Source of the DNA: Eremophila alpestris peregrina
Taxonomy: Eukaryota > Chordata > Aves > Passeriformes > Alaudidae
NCBI GenBank assembly: GCA_009792885.1
Contig: WMCF01000018.1
Coordinates: 1,454,862 to 1,518,861 of the forward strand
Reading direction: 5' to 3'
Length of the DNA stretch: 64,000 nt
The notes beneath the pieces are model-generated. The model was not told the origin of the DNA and did no database searches. It worked only from the letters and a program-made list of their open reading frames with translations. The translations under genes were made by a program, and so were the position numbers. Positions 40,149 to 54,532 of the stretch are shown one piece after another (positions within the stretch are counted from its first letter, which is position 1; every line of letters starts with the position of its first letter).

Positions 40149-42978
40149 AGCACTAACAACCTGAGTCAACATTCACAAGAAAAGACTCCCTGAAGGGAAG
40201 AGGTCCCTTTCTCATGACTTTTCTGTTTATTGATTCAAATGGAAGTAGATTCCACATTGTGGACCTGTTTTCTAATTAGCAAACAAACTGAAAGCTATAA
40301 TTAAAACATCTGATTTAAAGAATGCATGAAAAGCAACCTTACTGTTTTGACTATGACCTGTTTAGTCTGCTTTGAGCTTTTTAGGAGTTCAATATCAGAG
40401 GTTATGGAACAGATGGAAAAGAAGTAACACCAGCACATTTTTTTCCCAAAAGCTAAATAACAGGGCATGGAGTAGGTAGATATCACATAAGTGGTAGACA
40501 AAACCTTGATTTAGATTCTAGAACTTGTAAACACCCTACACATTGCAATTTTTAATTACTGAAAATCAGTATTATATCTTTAGTCTGAAAAAAACCCAAA
40601 CAAAAAACTTCCTAGATAATTTTAGGATGCGGCAATGTGTCATCCAAAAAAAAAAGCACTGTTCACGTTGCTTTTTCTTCCATATCTTATATAGGAAGGA
40701 TGCTTTCAGCACACTGTAAATCAGTTGCATATCCAATGTCATTAACCTTAACACAGTCTTCCCAAGGTTTTGCAGCTCTGCAGTGTCCCTGGTCACGCTC
40801 ACAGCTTGCAGCAATCACGACTGGGTTGCAGACATACTCCCACCAGATTTTCTGGATCCAGTGAAGCCACAAGAACATATGTGTTTGCACTGATCCCACG
40901 CTTAAGCTCGCCACAGGAAAAGCTGCTCAGACTTGCTCTAAGCCTGCAGTGAAATGGAAGAATACAGACAACTTCCAGGGCCTGACCCAATATCCAGCAG
41001 TTTCACATGGAGACTTGGCAAAGACAGCTTTAGCCTGTCCCTCAGGCCCCTTGGTGTTTGGTGTCCAGCACACCCAGCTCTAAAAGCTCTTTCAAAACCA
41101 GGAGCAATATGTCTGATTTAAAACCTGCTGGTCTGTGAACTTATCTCCAATACTCCCAGGGGAAAACAGAGACGTATCAAAACTCAATATCTAAAATTAT
41201 TGACATACTGAGTAACCTGTGAAAGAAAACAAGCACATCTCTCTAATCACAGAAACTAAAGACTGGTGTTGCTTCTGTGAACACTAATAAGGCCATTTAT
41301 TTCTTATTTCTTAGATCTTACTGATGACAGAAAAAAAGGGGGGAGGTTGGGGGAAGGACACAAGGACAATAAAGAGCAGAAGAGATTTTCACTTTGGTAG
41401 AGCACCAAGGAAGTACCAGAGCCTCTGTCTATGTTACATCAATAATCTCCCTATTTGTTAGCAGTGAACTGGATGCTAAAAAGAGACTTAACAGAGAATG
41501 GAGCTAAGACACAGTGCTGTATGTCAAATAATCTTCACTGCCAAGATCCCAAATATGTGTAATCTTTACACATCTTCAACATTTTTGCTTCCAAAGAGCA
41601 GCTGATAATCCCTTCAGAAAAACACCTAGGAAGAAGTCAGCGAGTCAGATGGCCATGTTTTTGGTTTTTCAGTGATGCTAAAGACAAAATTCCTTAATTA
41701 AATGGGGAATAAAATCTACACTTCAAAGTTTTGTAATTATCAGGGAATTTTACTGGCAAAACAGGGAAGGAAAATAAATATAAATTTCACCAGCTAAGCC
41801 CCACTAAAGTTAAAATTGCTGGGAGGTTCAATATGCACATATTTCTGCTGCCTTTCAGCATTTTTACAGGTGGATCAATCAAGTGTTTCTCAGTGATCTG
41901 ATTCTGTCCCTGCTTTGGAGCATGCTTGAGTAGATGGATATTTTTTTTCTTTTTTTGGACATCCATGTGCTAAATTTGTACAAATAACTACAAATTCTGA
42001 GATTTTGCACATAAAGCAGAAAAGATATTCCAACAAGATGGTGAGTTCTTTGCCAAATTTTAAACAAATTTAAAATACAGAGGTTCTCTATATGGTCAAA
42101 ATAATATATTTTTGCTTAATTGCTTGATAGATACTGATGAAAAATTTTGCTGAATTTCTGACTTGAAAAAGTTAGACTGCAGGATTCAGCCAGCAAAGGA
42201 AACTCCTGTCTAATCAGGTAAAATTTCAACCAACCAACAGCTGAAATTATAGCCAACTAAAACCTGCCTCTTATAATAGAAATGCCAGACATCAGTAATT
42301 GTAGGTCAGCACCAGCTCTGTCTACAACTGAGTAATTTCATTTTCATCCATAGAAATGAATGGAGTTTAGGGGAAAAAACTTTTACCTATTAAATTCAAA
42401 ATACAGGCTTCACTATTGCTCTGGTTTGGGCCAGCTAAGCAGCAACAGAATTCCCACCCCACTTGTTTGCTGTGGTTACACAGCCCTGTGTTATTTCCAC
42501 TATCTCACACACAGAGCCAGAAGAACTTGGAAGATGAGAATACTTTTGCTTTCAAATATTTTCCTTTTAAAAGCAGAAAGCTAAGTGTAATTCTATGAAT
42601 GCATTATTATTTTGGAAGCATTGCTGAAGTCAGGAAATTCCAAGCCAATGCTATATTATATTCATTGTGCAGATGTACCATTTTCTATTCCTCTTTTCCT
42701 TCTTAAATAGAACCTGTTGTGGTGTATTTTTTATTACGGAATGTGCAGCGGGACAATTTCTGCAGTAATGCTGGAATCTCCACCCAGAGGAGATTAGTTA
42801 CATCTGAAAGTGGATGGGCAAAAACGGAGAGTAAAAAATGGCCGAAAGCAAGGCACTGTGGGCCAGAAAATGGAGCTCATAATCCATAGGACTTTCACTT
42901 TGAGAGATTCAAGACACTGCTCATTTTCACATAATTATCTGGGGTGTCTCCCTGATGTCGCACTAACCAGTAGCTTCG

Positions 42979-43071
42979 TGGGGGTTTTTTTGTTTTTGTT
43001 TTTGTTTGGGTTTTTTTGTTTGGAGGGGTTTTTTTGTTTGTTTTTGGTTTTTTGTTTTTTGGGTTTTTTTG
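42979..43071 (+). repeat. T/G-rich low-complexity tract
   Basis: About 90 bp made almost only of T runs broken by G or GGG. It is one arm of an inverted pair with the A/C-rich tract at 43245-43314. A 17-bp stretch at 43028-43044 is the exact reverse complement of 43246-43262. Confidence 0.85.
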
Positions 43072-43244
43072 AACGGTCTGTATCAACAATTTGTACTTAG
43101 AATTCTGGGAACGATTACTAATTCAAATATTTGGTAATTCTCCCATTCTTTATCTACGCTTCACTATTTTGGAGCAGTTCATTCTAAACCACCTAGGAAT
43201 AGAATGTAATAAATATAATCATATAATAGATATAATTAAAATGA

Positions 43245-43314
43245 GAAAACAAACAAAAAAACACCAAAAAATCCACTCGAAAACAAAAAAAAAAAAACCC
43301 CAAACAAACCCCAA
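43245..43314 (+). repeat. A/C-rich low-complexity tract, inverted partner
   Basis: About 70 bp of A runs broken by C or CCC, including a run of 13 A. It is the reverse-complement counterpart of the T/G tract 170 bp to the left. The spacer is AT-rich unique sequence. Confidence 0.85.
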
Positions 43315-43607
43315 GAGCTCTGAAGCGACCTACACTGATTTACAGCCCCACCTGTTCTTCCCAGACATAGGTCATCCTCTTGCCTCAAGGCTCTGCCTAA
43401 TTGAGGATCCTTAAATACCAGCTCGTGCTGCAGGATGTCTTCCAACCTGATCTGGCTGCCTCGTTCTGCTAATAGGGCGCTAATGGTGCTTTCCCCGGGG
43501 GGATGCGGAGGTGTCCCGGGGCTCGGGAAGCGGGGAGCAGCTTCGGGCAGAGAATGGAGCACCCGGGTGCCTGAGCCGCTCCTGAGGCTGTTGGCTGCCA
43601 AGTGCAC
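43245..43607 (-). other. Small CpG cluster with 123-codon open frame (unidentified)
   Basis: About 110 bp at 43480-43590 is unusually CpG-rich. On the minus strand a 123-codon frame starts at 43607 and crosses it. It ends in residues encoded by the A/C-rich tract, so the last third is low complexity and not protein-like. The middle (residues near LEDILQHELVFKDPQLG) looks more protein-like than typical noise, but I recognise no family and see no convincing splice sites. I treat it as non-coding unless shown otherwise. Confidence 0.2.
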
Positions 43608-46600
43608 ACCAGGAGAGTTTCCAGAAACCTCTGGCTCATGGCTAGCTAACCAGGCAGGAATTAAATACTATAGAAGGCAGTTGTGCTGCTTGCCATTTCA
43701 TGCCTCGTTTTAAGCATCACTTTGACAACAAAATTCTTTTGCTGGACTTTCTCCCCAAAGCAGGGTTTTACTTCTGCACTTGTCATTTCTCTCTGCCTTT
43801 GCAAAAGCATCTTTTCCAGCTGTATGCCAGTGACACTCACTTCCACCCATCCCTCTGCACATCTGACAAAATCACCTACTGTTCAATTTTGGGCAATGGA
43901 TTTATTTCAGCTGTGTCACTCCTATAAAGGACCACAACTGCTTTTTAATTTTACTTCCTTGAAGGGCAACTATGGGCTAATTACCCTCAACAAATTGCAT
44001 TGAAACACTCTTATAATTATATAAGCTGTTACAAAATACTAAATACACTAAACCCAAAAATTTGGATGCCATGTACATCAATTCAGGCAAGAAGAAATGC
44101 AGACCAAGGACCAGCAGCAGTGTGTAGAAGAGACAGAACAGTGATGCTGGCAAATCTTACAGTTAGGCCCACTACAGACAGTTCTGTAGATACTTAGTAC
44201 TGACTAATTGATCATCCCAAAAATCTTTCTTCAGTAGAGTCCTGTGGATTAAATCAGTGGAATTTATCCTGGGTAGAAACTGCAGTTGCAGTTCTTGGGT
44301 TCCATGAGTAATGGGGCCCTCCTTGTATTTTCCATGGATATTCAAAAGAAGAGGCTATGAAAGCACTCCAGCCCTTCTCTTTCTTTCCTTCTATAACTTC
44401 CTAAGATCCTCAGCTGTAATTAGGACTCCCAAGAGAGAATATGTATTGACTGAATGCTGACTTGACTCAGCAGAATGTGATGAAGCATCATCTCAAGCCT
44501 CCCTCTGTTCATCTCAAAGAGCCCTGATTTCCAGGGAATAGCTTCCACTGGCTCTCTAAGTGCCTTCTGTTGATTGCCACTCTGGGAGCAGTTGGATGAG
44601 CAGTGCTGTCAGATGAGGAGGGAACACACTCCCAAGTGATGGATGCATCACCAGCAAGTGAGCACTCACCACTGGTCAGATGGACTCTGTTTAGAAAACA
44701 CAGGGTTAGAGCCTGACAGAGCAGCATTGAAAAATTCATAATGGCAAATGAAAACAAGGTGATTACCTTTGGCCTTGTGGAATGTGATCTAATTCCTAAT
44801 GGGAGAGGCAAAGAGAAAAACCTGATACTCTGCTCAATGTATATCTTAACTCCCAAAATGTCCTAACATATAGTCAACATACATTAATCTTTTGCTTTAT
44901 TATTATATTTAACTGTTATTATTACATCACTACTCCCTATTATTTTCTGTATGACCCTAAGACAGTAATTTCTTAAACTCTTTGACTGTCTTTAGACAGG
45001 AAGGTTATACTCACTTAGCATTTAACAGAGGAATTTAGCTTTTATCTGATACTGCTTTGCATCTTGCTTCAATATGTTTTGATTAAATATGGCAAGCTAA
45101 AATATTCTTTCTAATACTGAAATGATGTTTTTCTTTTAAAAATATCCCAGATGGTCAGATAACAGAACACAGGTCTGTTCACTGAAATTAATAGTAACTA
45201 AAACACTGGAGATTACTAATCCCTAATAGCAAATATTATCTTCTAAAGGGAAAGGTAGAAAAATTACTGTGACATACTCATCCTGAAACTTACATTCTCA
45301 GGCTAGGGATCAATGTCCTGATATTAATTGATGCCTATATTTTCTTTTTGAGATCATATCTTTAACTAGATTGCAAAAGGGCTCTATAAAGCCTGCTGAT
45401 GGATTGTGGTCCAAGGAGCACTGACTGCATCTTCTTGAGGAAGCAGGAGTCTTCCTATGACTTCAGGAAGTAATGGATCTCTGTAATGAAACAGCATGCT
45501 CACCTTTCATACACGATCTAGGAGAATACAGGGAGAGCCATATGGCATGTCCTAAAATTAGATATCACTTAACACAGTACCTAATTGCAAGGCCACAGAG
45601 CCTACATCTGTTGGAACTGGGTGTAGCATGAAATGTCAAATGCAGATTTAGATCCAAGTAGAACTGCAAAAGGGAAGTGTTTTCAACATTCTTTTAACTG
45701 AGGAAGAAAAGGGCTTTCTGATAAATTTGTTAAGACTCTGAGAGAGGAGACCAAAAAGTTTGGAGAAAACAGAATCTTTTCCTGTCAGGAAAGTGGAATA
45801 AAAAGTATTTGGAACTTCTCTGCTACCTACTCCCCCATGCTACACCCCAGCAGTGATGTGCCCCCTTAGCTGGTGGTTAACAGTGTAGTAGAAGTTGCTG
45901 GAATGAGAAAAGACCAAATGAATCCTCACTTTTCTTGGTAAAATAAATTTCCCATTTTGGCTAGTTCCTCAAAGCATTTAGGAAGACTGCTCTGATGAAT
46001 GAAATGTGTCTGACATGATGCATGACCTTCCATATATATAAGTCAAAATCACACACAAGCACTTGCCCAGGGCTGCCTTCCATGGAAATTCCATGGCCTT
46101 CAGAGTGGGGTTTGCATAACCTGCATGATTAGGATTTGGAAACTATTTTGAGCAAGGAGGAAAGATACATTCACACAGTGCCAAGTGACACACCTTCTCA
46201 GGCTGCAGGAAGAGATGGGGTAATGTAGCTAACAAGGTATGGGATAAAATTAAAACTCTGTGACTGAAAAGAGAAGAATTAATATTTCCATTCTGTAATG
46301 TTGCCATCCATGCTGGATATAGCTGGAGCAGCTGAAAAGAACATTGATCCTACAACTGGAAACAGCAGCCTCTTCAGCCACTTCAAATAAATGGGAGAAA
46401 GGCTGTGTCTGCAGCTGCTGGTCCAGTGGAGCATTTTTAATTTGGGCTACTGCTGTTTTCAGTTTGCTAATACGTGGGGATTTGAACAGCAGCCTTGGCT
46501 GCAGTGGGAGTAATCTCCTGGGAAGGGATGGGGCAGCCAGATGCTGGTATAACCAAGGGATCATGAATCTAGGCCAAGCCCATGACTTTGTGACCTTCCT

Positions 46601-49600
46601 AATCTTTAAAAATAGCTTTATGCATGTGTGTATATATACAAACAGATAAATTGTAATAACAGATACACACCATAAATGTTATCTAAAATTGTTTTGCATA
46701 TTTTCTAACATTCTGAAAAGTAAGAAAAGCTAATGAAGCAAGGCACCCTGAGCTCTGGTGTAGTAGGACATGAGAGATGGCACTGTGTAGTAAGCAAGTA
46801 AAAGAACACACAGATGAATTTGCATGAAATATTTCCATTTCATTTTAACCATGGGCTTTGCTCTGGTACATTTGGTGATTCCTGGCTGGGTACTGTGTCT
46901 ATATTTTCTCTTAAGTATGAAGAACAGCCTGTTTGCTAAGTTTGGCATTTCAGACTAGGTAGCCACAGCAATGTACAGGTCTGCCTGTTTGCTTTTTTTT
47001 TTTTCTCTGATCTTGCCCAAGTCAACAGAAAGGGTTATCCATCACTATTCCAGAGGAAAAACAGGCTGGGAAAAAGGCACCAAAACAGTTTGCTTAGGAT
47101 TCATACCAGCATGCATCAGTTTAAGGAGAATGGAGACCCAAGCAATGCATATGTCCTTAAAATGCAGTTACAAACCTGTAAGGCAAATGCAGTGCACTAC
47201 TGTTCAACAGAAAATGTGACTGTGATTTGACTCAGATTAAGACTAGGCTGCAGTTAGAATGTCTTGAAATAGAGCCTGAAAAATAGTTGCTCATAAGCTA
47301 CCTGGCAAAGGGGAAATTAATAGAAGTTGAAAACATAATTTTTCAGACCTTCTTGAACAAACATTTAAGCAAGAAACAATGTTAAGAGAAAAACATTACA
47401 GAAAATATAAACACTATTCAGAGCAGAGCACTATTTATGAAACAATCAGCAACCAAAGATAAAGCAGTCTAAGGTGAAGAATGTAAGGTAGGCACAGTCC
47501 TGGATTCATGGTGAAGAACACCATTGAAGTGAGGAGTTTATCCATTTGGCAAATTAATGTAACACCATAAACTAGCAATGAATCCCATGAAATTTTTGAC
47601 ATTATTTAGAATAAATGGCATTGCACCAAAATACTATTATTAATACAATTAAGCAAATTTCTTCTGTCCTTCTCTGAAAGATGCTGCAGTGATGAATCCA
47701 AATACATCTGGCTGCAGGAATAAACCTTGAACTTTAGAATTGCACATTCTGCAGAATAAGGCCTCAACAGTTATCCTCTCCATGATAAGACTGCCCAGAT
47801 GTTTTATCAACATTTGTCTAGATTTCAAATATTTATGGGGAAAAAAAGCAATTTTTTTCATGCCATAACAAATGTTTTTGTTTCCTTTGGTGTCGTGTGA
47901 GATATGGTACATTATATGAAAATCCACAGAGGATGGCCTTGTCATGAAACAGTATCTAAATATATTTGGCTAAACAGACATCAGTTGCAGGTGAGACAAC
48001 AAATTCTAGGACTTTTCACCCCACAAAACTAGGAGTGGAAATTAGAGGAGAGGAATGAAGTCACCTCCAAAACCCCAAACACCTCATGACAGGAAAATAT
48101 ACCTCACTGATTGGACTGATGTCAGGAGTAAGAGATGGGTTGGAATTCATCTCACTTTACTTATGTGCCTGTGAGATGTGCCAGACTCTGCTGACTGGAT
48201 CCCCACTAACTACAAAGGCAATGGGAAGGAATAGCCCACAAGTAAATCTATGTGAGACAGCTGAGTCCCACACAGGGTCACCTACCATGGTTACTAAACA
48301 GGAATTATTCATCACCTACAAGAACTCAACTGCTCACTCCACTGAAGGCCTATCAACAGCTACTGAAATAGGTAATGAATCTTTTAAATAAAATAAAACT
48401 ACCTAAATCAAATAAAATTTTAATTTTTTTACTTCAGATACCTTTTTTGTATTTGCAAAACCATGGTCAGGCAAGATCCTGGAGACACCTACAAAGCTCT
48501 GAATTACTATTTTCAGCTTCTACCTTATTCCAGTTACTCAGGATTTTTCAGGTTTCTCTGGGCATATGAAGATCTGCTTCTGGTATTCCCTAATCTGCCT
48601 AATTCTTCACCCTACCCAGCCACCTGCAGATCTCTAAACTTGGTTTTTCTCTACCTAAAAGCTCTTCAGCAACCAGTTCAGGCTTTTCAGAGCAAGCCCA
48701 CCATGCATGAAACATTTGGTATGATCAATCTTTAATATGAAATCCCAGTAGTCACTGGGTTCCTGTAGGATATTAAAAGCCAAGGTTCAATTATATCATC
48801 TTCTAATAAAAATCTGAACCATTATCACTCAGCAATGATGGAAATTCACCTTCCTAAAGAAAATTCAGATGGTCTTCATCTGTACTGATGAATGTTTTTG
48901 GTTATAAAATACTTAAAATAATAACGGAACTAGAGAAATGTTATAATCTAATGGCATAACATTTGTCTAAGTGGTGTGCAGAGTATTTTAAAGTTCTTCT
49001 CTTAAGATGACACAGGAGCTCTAGTCCTTTTTACAGTACTTAATCATTAATAAGAGAAAATGAAAGTTCTTCATAATATCTAAAGCCCATGGATTTAAGA
49101 TACTGCCCACCATAGACATCTCTGTTCAAATTTCCCCAGCAAGAACAGGAAACTTAATAAAGTGAATTTTCAAATCATTTAGTTCATATAAACCTGTGGA
49201 TCACCTGCTCTGCTTTAACAATTGCTCTAATGCAGCTTTTAATACTTGGGTAAAAAAAAAGACATTTTCTAGATGATCCCACATAAAATCTTTGTAGACT
49301 TTTTTCCCACAAGGTAAAACAGAAAACCTTCTATTTGGATGGATCCAAACTAGGCTTTCCTTTTTGATAGTGCCACCCAAAACTCTTGATATGCAAAGCC
49401 TTATGTGAGAATCACAATCCCTTTCCAATTCTGTATCAACACATGATTATTCTTGTACTGAACTGCTGTTCCCTGCTCCAATAAACTCAACTCAGATATA
49501 ATTACATTAGAATTTTACACAGCTCTGTAGTTCCAACAAGTTTGGTCTATGCATCTGAGTTTCAAACATATTGCATTTTAACACCATCTGTTTGTAACTA

Positions 49601-52600
49601 CCAGACAGACCTTGCCAACCCTGAGAATCAGACCAACTATGCTGAGTGCACCAAAGCTTCACTTCACATTCCAGAGTGAACCATTGCCATATCTGTTTCT
49701 CCTTATGGCATTGGCTGATGATTTTTTGAGGTCTCTTATGTAAAATGAGACTTTCAACTATATTTATTTGTTTGTTTTGGTAGACTCTCATACTTTTTTT
49801 CCCCTGGTTTGCTTTCTGTTTATTCTGTATATTCAGAAGACACATTGCAAGCTCCAGAACAACAGCTTTCCTTTTATGTATTAACAAACATTCCCAGGAG
49901 AAGTATTATGCACTTAAAGTGAGAAAAAACAAGAAACAAGAGATAACAAATGAGTAACACCTAACATTAGAATGTGTTTCAACTACTAAAAATCCCCAAA
50001 CATAAATGAGAAGACTATGCAATGAAATAATTAAGGAATCAGTTTTAAGTTGGGATTTAAAGCTGTGAGCCAGCTGTACAGACATCATAACAAAGGGAAT
50101 AACCCCAAATGAGAGCCAAATGAGCAATTGCACAAAACTGTGAGACAGCAAACAGCAAGAGGGCTGGGGAGCAGAGCTAAAGCAGAAATAGAGTGGAAGT
50201 TACAGAAGCAAATGAACATGATCCATATGTGAAAATATTCCCAACGCATTAGTGTTTAATTAGTATCAAGGATAAGAACACTTAGCAGAGTCATCATAAA
50301 CAAAGATGAATAGAAAATGTGTTGCTATTAGAAGTGGGCAATCTAACTTCTTTACAAGTGTAATTTGATCAGTCACAACTTCAGATGTAATTAAAAAATA
50401 GTATTTTGAAACAGGACTTTGCTAATGCGTCTAGTTGTAGAAAAATAAAGTGTTAAAGTTCCACTTTTTTTTGAAAACAAACAAAAAAGCCCTGTAAGTG
50501 TTCACTGTGCACCACTTATACCCAAATATGCATTCCAATTCCATTTTGAATACATGAGTTTTGCCATTTGGATGAAGAATATGAAATGACCTTTTCAAGT
50601 TTTTTCTCAAATCATTTTTTTTGCTGGTGTGTGAAGGCTCTGAAACAGAGATCACCCTGAAAGTTGAAATTTGTATAAGAATGGAAGAGTGGGTCCTCGT
50701 TGTGTTCTAGTGCATTCATTTTTTTCAGCATACTAACCTGACATAGGCATCAGCACAGGTTAATTGCTTTCAAGAGAAAAACAATATGCAACAAGTAGAG
50801 CAAAGGGAGAGCAAGAGAAACAAAATGAGTTTGAAGGCTTTTGTGACCTTCACAAACATTTTTTCTTAATAAGGAGGATGTTAGAAAAAAACAGTTGCAT
50901 ATGTGCAAGTCATTATAGCTAGCTATAGCTATGTACTTATTGATGATTTATGGCACAGTTACACCCTCACACTTACATCTTTCAAGCAGGTACAATCTCC
51001 TCAAGTTGTGCAAAGACATGACAATTTATTAGACCTCATAAGCTTCAAGCTTTAACTGAACAAGTAAATTAATGGTAAAGTATGGAAACAGAAAACAAAA
51101 TTATGAGATGAGTAAAGTGAAAAAAGGTAACTTCCTGTGATAAATATTTACAAAGTTTGCTCTAAATGAATGTGAAAATTTCAAGCAGCTTTACCATTTT
51201 TTGAGACTATACAACATCCCAAGGTACACCTTCAAAACTTGTTGGATTCATTTGGAAGCATAAATAGAAATTGGAAAACCATTGAAAGGGCACTACACCT
51301 CTGTGTTGTTACCTTTAAAATTAACATTTTATTCAAGATTAGTTCCTCAGCTGCAGCAAACTGTGTATTTCTGTCATTGTTCCCCTAACAAATCTTTAAA
51401 CTACAATTCCTATAGAGGAGTAAAAGTGCATTTACTAAAAATCTAAAAGAAAAAAAATCATCATCTAGAAAATAAATTTTAGGAACTGAGATTCCAAGAA
51501 CTACATGGAATTGAAAGCAAAGTTTCATTCATGGAAAAAAAAAATAGAATCTCCACAAATCAGAAATGAAACAAGAAACAATAAACAAGAAACAATACTG
51601 AGTTGTTTTCCACTGTAATTCTCAATTAATTAAACTAAATGAACACCCTTAAATCTAGAATATTCACGATCCTACATGAAACTTCACTTCATAAACATCA
51701 AGAAAGAGAACATCAAGAAGGAGTAGGAATACAAACAAAGGACTGATTGCTTTTATTTAATGATACATCCTTAAGAGATCATAAATCATAACACAACATA
51801 CAGGAACATTTTTAAAATGGGAAAAAGTGTCTGTAAGAATCTGTACCTGATATTTGAGCATCCATATAACAGTGTGACTATGGAAGTATTTTAATTCTTG
51901 TCTTCAGACAACAGAAATAAATTTTTAAAAAAGATGAAGTACAGCAGCTGTGCAATCTCATGTTTTAACTACAATATGCTTATTTAGGTTGCCTAAATTC
52001 CCATACAAATTATCTTACTAGGAGTTGTTAGGGTTGACCATGTCTTAGAATTCCTCCTTTAAAGAGTTATCTTCTCAAGACTGCCACATTTAGGAGGATG
52101 CAGAAATATACCTCTTCTCTAAGATATACATTAATTAATTCCTGCATCATTGACTGAGAAGTCAGACTGAAAGCTGTGCACCATAATGGAAAACCAGATT
52201 TCCATTCTTGAAGCATAAAGCAGCTTAAATTACATATACAACATGCTCATGTATTGCAGAACATGACAAAGATAATAGGAATTTTAACTAGTTGCTTTAT
52301 TTATAGGATTAGAAGAAAGTATTAGATAAAAAATATTTTACAGTGGCTGTAAATCCTTAATTTAGCACAGCAAATAATGGGAACTTTGTATACAAAGATG
52401 TGAAGTGCCCAGTTGCTCAGATTAAATAAAACAAAGTTAAAAAATCAAACCCCAAAACCCCAGCCTAACTACGTATCTATTTACAAGTTGTGAATGAGAC
52501 ACTTTTCACAATGAATCATGATTGACGTTATCAATAACTTGATGCAAAACATTATTCTCTGATTTTTTTTTAGTTTCTAGACCTCCTTGGTCTCAAAGTT

Positions 52601-54263
52601 AATGTATACAGAAGTTGCTTTGGCTTTCTCTTCTCATTTATCCAAACGATAGCAGTGTACAGCTCCCAGTGTTCCTGCCAGTTTCAGTTCTGCTCTTCAG
52701 AAACTAATGGGCAGCAGGAGTTGTCACCAGTTTCTCCCAGCAGCTTGGAAATCTCAAGAGACTCAAGTTCAAACAGACACTATGGCTATTGGAAAAAGAG
52801 CACAACAAACACCAGGAGACTGTTTCTCCTCTCATTCTGTTAGGAAACATAAATTGCTCAAAAGGAAGAGACAAGAATTCTTATCCAGAAGTGAAAAGTG
52901 ACAAAACTCAAAGAAATAAACTCTTTAAAGTTGCTTAAAGAGGGCCTGGAATTTTGTGTGGGCAGGCAGGAGAATATTCTTACAAATCTACAAATATGTC
53001 CACAGATATTATTTATTATTTGCAATTACCTTCTAAGAACATGACTAAATTTAGGGAAGCAAAAACTTTGCATGAAAACCTGTATATCATATTTTGGTTT
53101 ATCCTCAAATTCATCCACAGGATGATAAAAACATCTAACAATTCTAAAACACCTTAAGCACTCATTTGCAAACAGTTTCACAGGCACAGGTTATCTTCTG
53201 CATAGAAACTTTACAAGCAAGGATGTTGAACTAAAAACAAAACTCTGCATTAAAATTTGTAATTTGCTCACTTGGAATTTGAGCTGACAAGTTTCACTTT
53301 TATCTTATAGCTGGTTTCATGTTGCAGTTCTTAGCCATCCTCATATTTGGGGTTCAGTACTCCCAGCTGATGCCAAATCTAATGCTTTGGAATGACTCCT
53401 GTTAGTCCATTGAGCACTTGGTACTGTTTGATTTTCTTCTTTTGTCACTCTTGGGTAGATCCTTATTAAAATGGTGAGGTCAGCAGCCAACCATCACTGA
53501 GTAAAGAGACATATGTGAAAACAATACACCTAAACATAACAATTTTTTGAGAACTGTCAGACAAATGATTGGTACCCACAACCACTGTTTTCATGTGACT
53601 ATCCAAACGCGAGACTTGGGGGTTTTTGAGGGTACAATTGATTAGGAAAATATTCCTTTTGATCTTTACCTAATTCTGCATCCATTTTGGCCCACTACTT
53701 CTTTTCTAAGTACTTCTTATTGCCCAGTCTTTTGTGGGAGCTTCAGATGCAAGGTATGCCCATAATCTGGCAGCGTTCAATAGTTAATTTCCTAGAGACG
53801 AGTTATGTTGCTTCCATGAAACAAGGTGACTTGTTATAGAATGTGCCTATATAGCATGTGGAATATGACAATGTAGAACAGCTGAAGGCCTCAAGTTCTG
53901 TAGCATATCAATTTCTTATTGAAAGTATCCTATTACGAGAAATGCTTTCACTGAAATTTAATTTCTTTAGATAAAAGAGGTCCCCAGAAGCACAGAACTA
54001 TAAATTCTACAGAATAATGCCAAGATAAGGAAAAAAAAAGAGAGAGAAATAAGGAAGCCTAGAAGCAAACTTATTCATTATTTTATTGCCTAAAGTGAAA
54101 AGCAAGAGTAAATAAATAGTACAATACAAGTGTTTGATGGTTTTAATTTTAATATACTAAATAAGCTTATTAAGTACAACAGAGGTTATTAATTATCCGT
54201 GAAAAATTGCTCTCTTTATTTTTTACAGCACAGAATTTTACACCTCTTCTCCTCTTGGTAAAA
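43608..54263. other. Intergenic flank immediately upstream of ZEB1
   Basis: About 10.6 kb of AT-rich DNA with no coding sequence, CpG cluster or mobile element that I can recognise. A short GA-rich run lies near 54030-54060, just before the ZEB1 island. Distal enhancers could be here but cannot be called from this sequence alone. Confidence 0.7.
50914..50925. repeat. 12-bp palindrome in a TAGCTA-rich patch
   Basis: The perfect palindrome atagctagctat is followed by a further tagctat, giving three AGCT words in 17 bp. It is short and probably incidental. Confidence 0.5.
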
Positions 54264-54437
54264 CCGGGAAGTATGACTAAGGAAAGCCCGAGCGCGGCAG
54301 ATTTCCCGTACGGTGGGAACGGCGTCACTGCGCTCCAGCTGTTTGCTTCTCGCTCAGCCCTGTAGGAGCAGACGCCGGTCCCGGTGAGCCCGGGTCCGGC
54401 TGAGCCCCGGGTGCGGCCGCGGCGCAGCGCGCCCCGG

Positions 54438-54443
54438 CAGGTG
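54438..54443 (+). promoter_or_regulatory. ZEB-type E-box CAGGTG, distal promoter
   Basis: CAGGTG is the optimal bipartite E2-box for ZEB1/ZEB2 and SNAI proteins. It is the most upstream of eight such hexamers in the island. The others are CACCTG at 54533 and 54558, TACCTG at 54748, 55199, 55450 and 55913, and CAGGTG at 54984. Confidence 0.4.
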
Positions 54444-54532
54444 CGAGCCCCGCGGGCCGGGAGCAGAGCCGCGTCCCGCCGGGACATGCCCGCGGGGCAG
54501 GGGAGCGGGGCGGCACCGCCTCAGCCCCGCCA

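Larger units (their letters stand above)
35476..42978. other. Intergenic, no supported gene
   Basis: CpG-poor DNA with two purine tracts and several T/G-rich patches such as 36880-36910. A small cluster of CpGs lies near 38180 (a few GAGC/GAGCG words) but is too short to be an island. No recognisable coding exon, RNA gene or mobile element. Confidence 0.7.
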
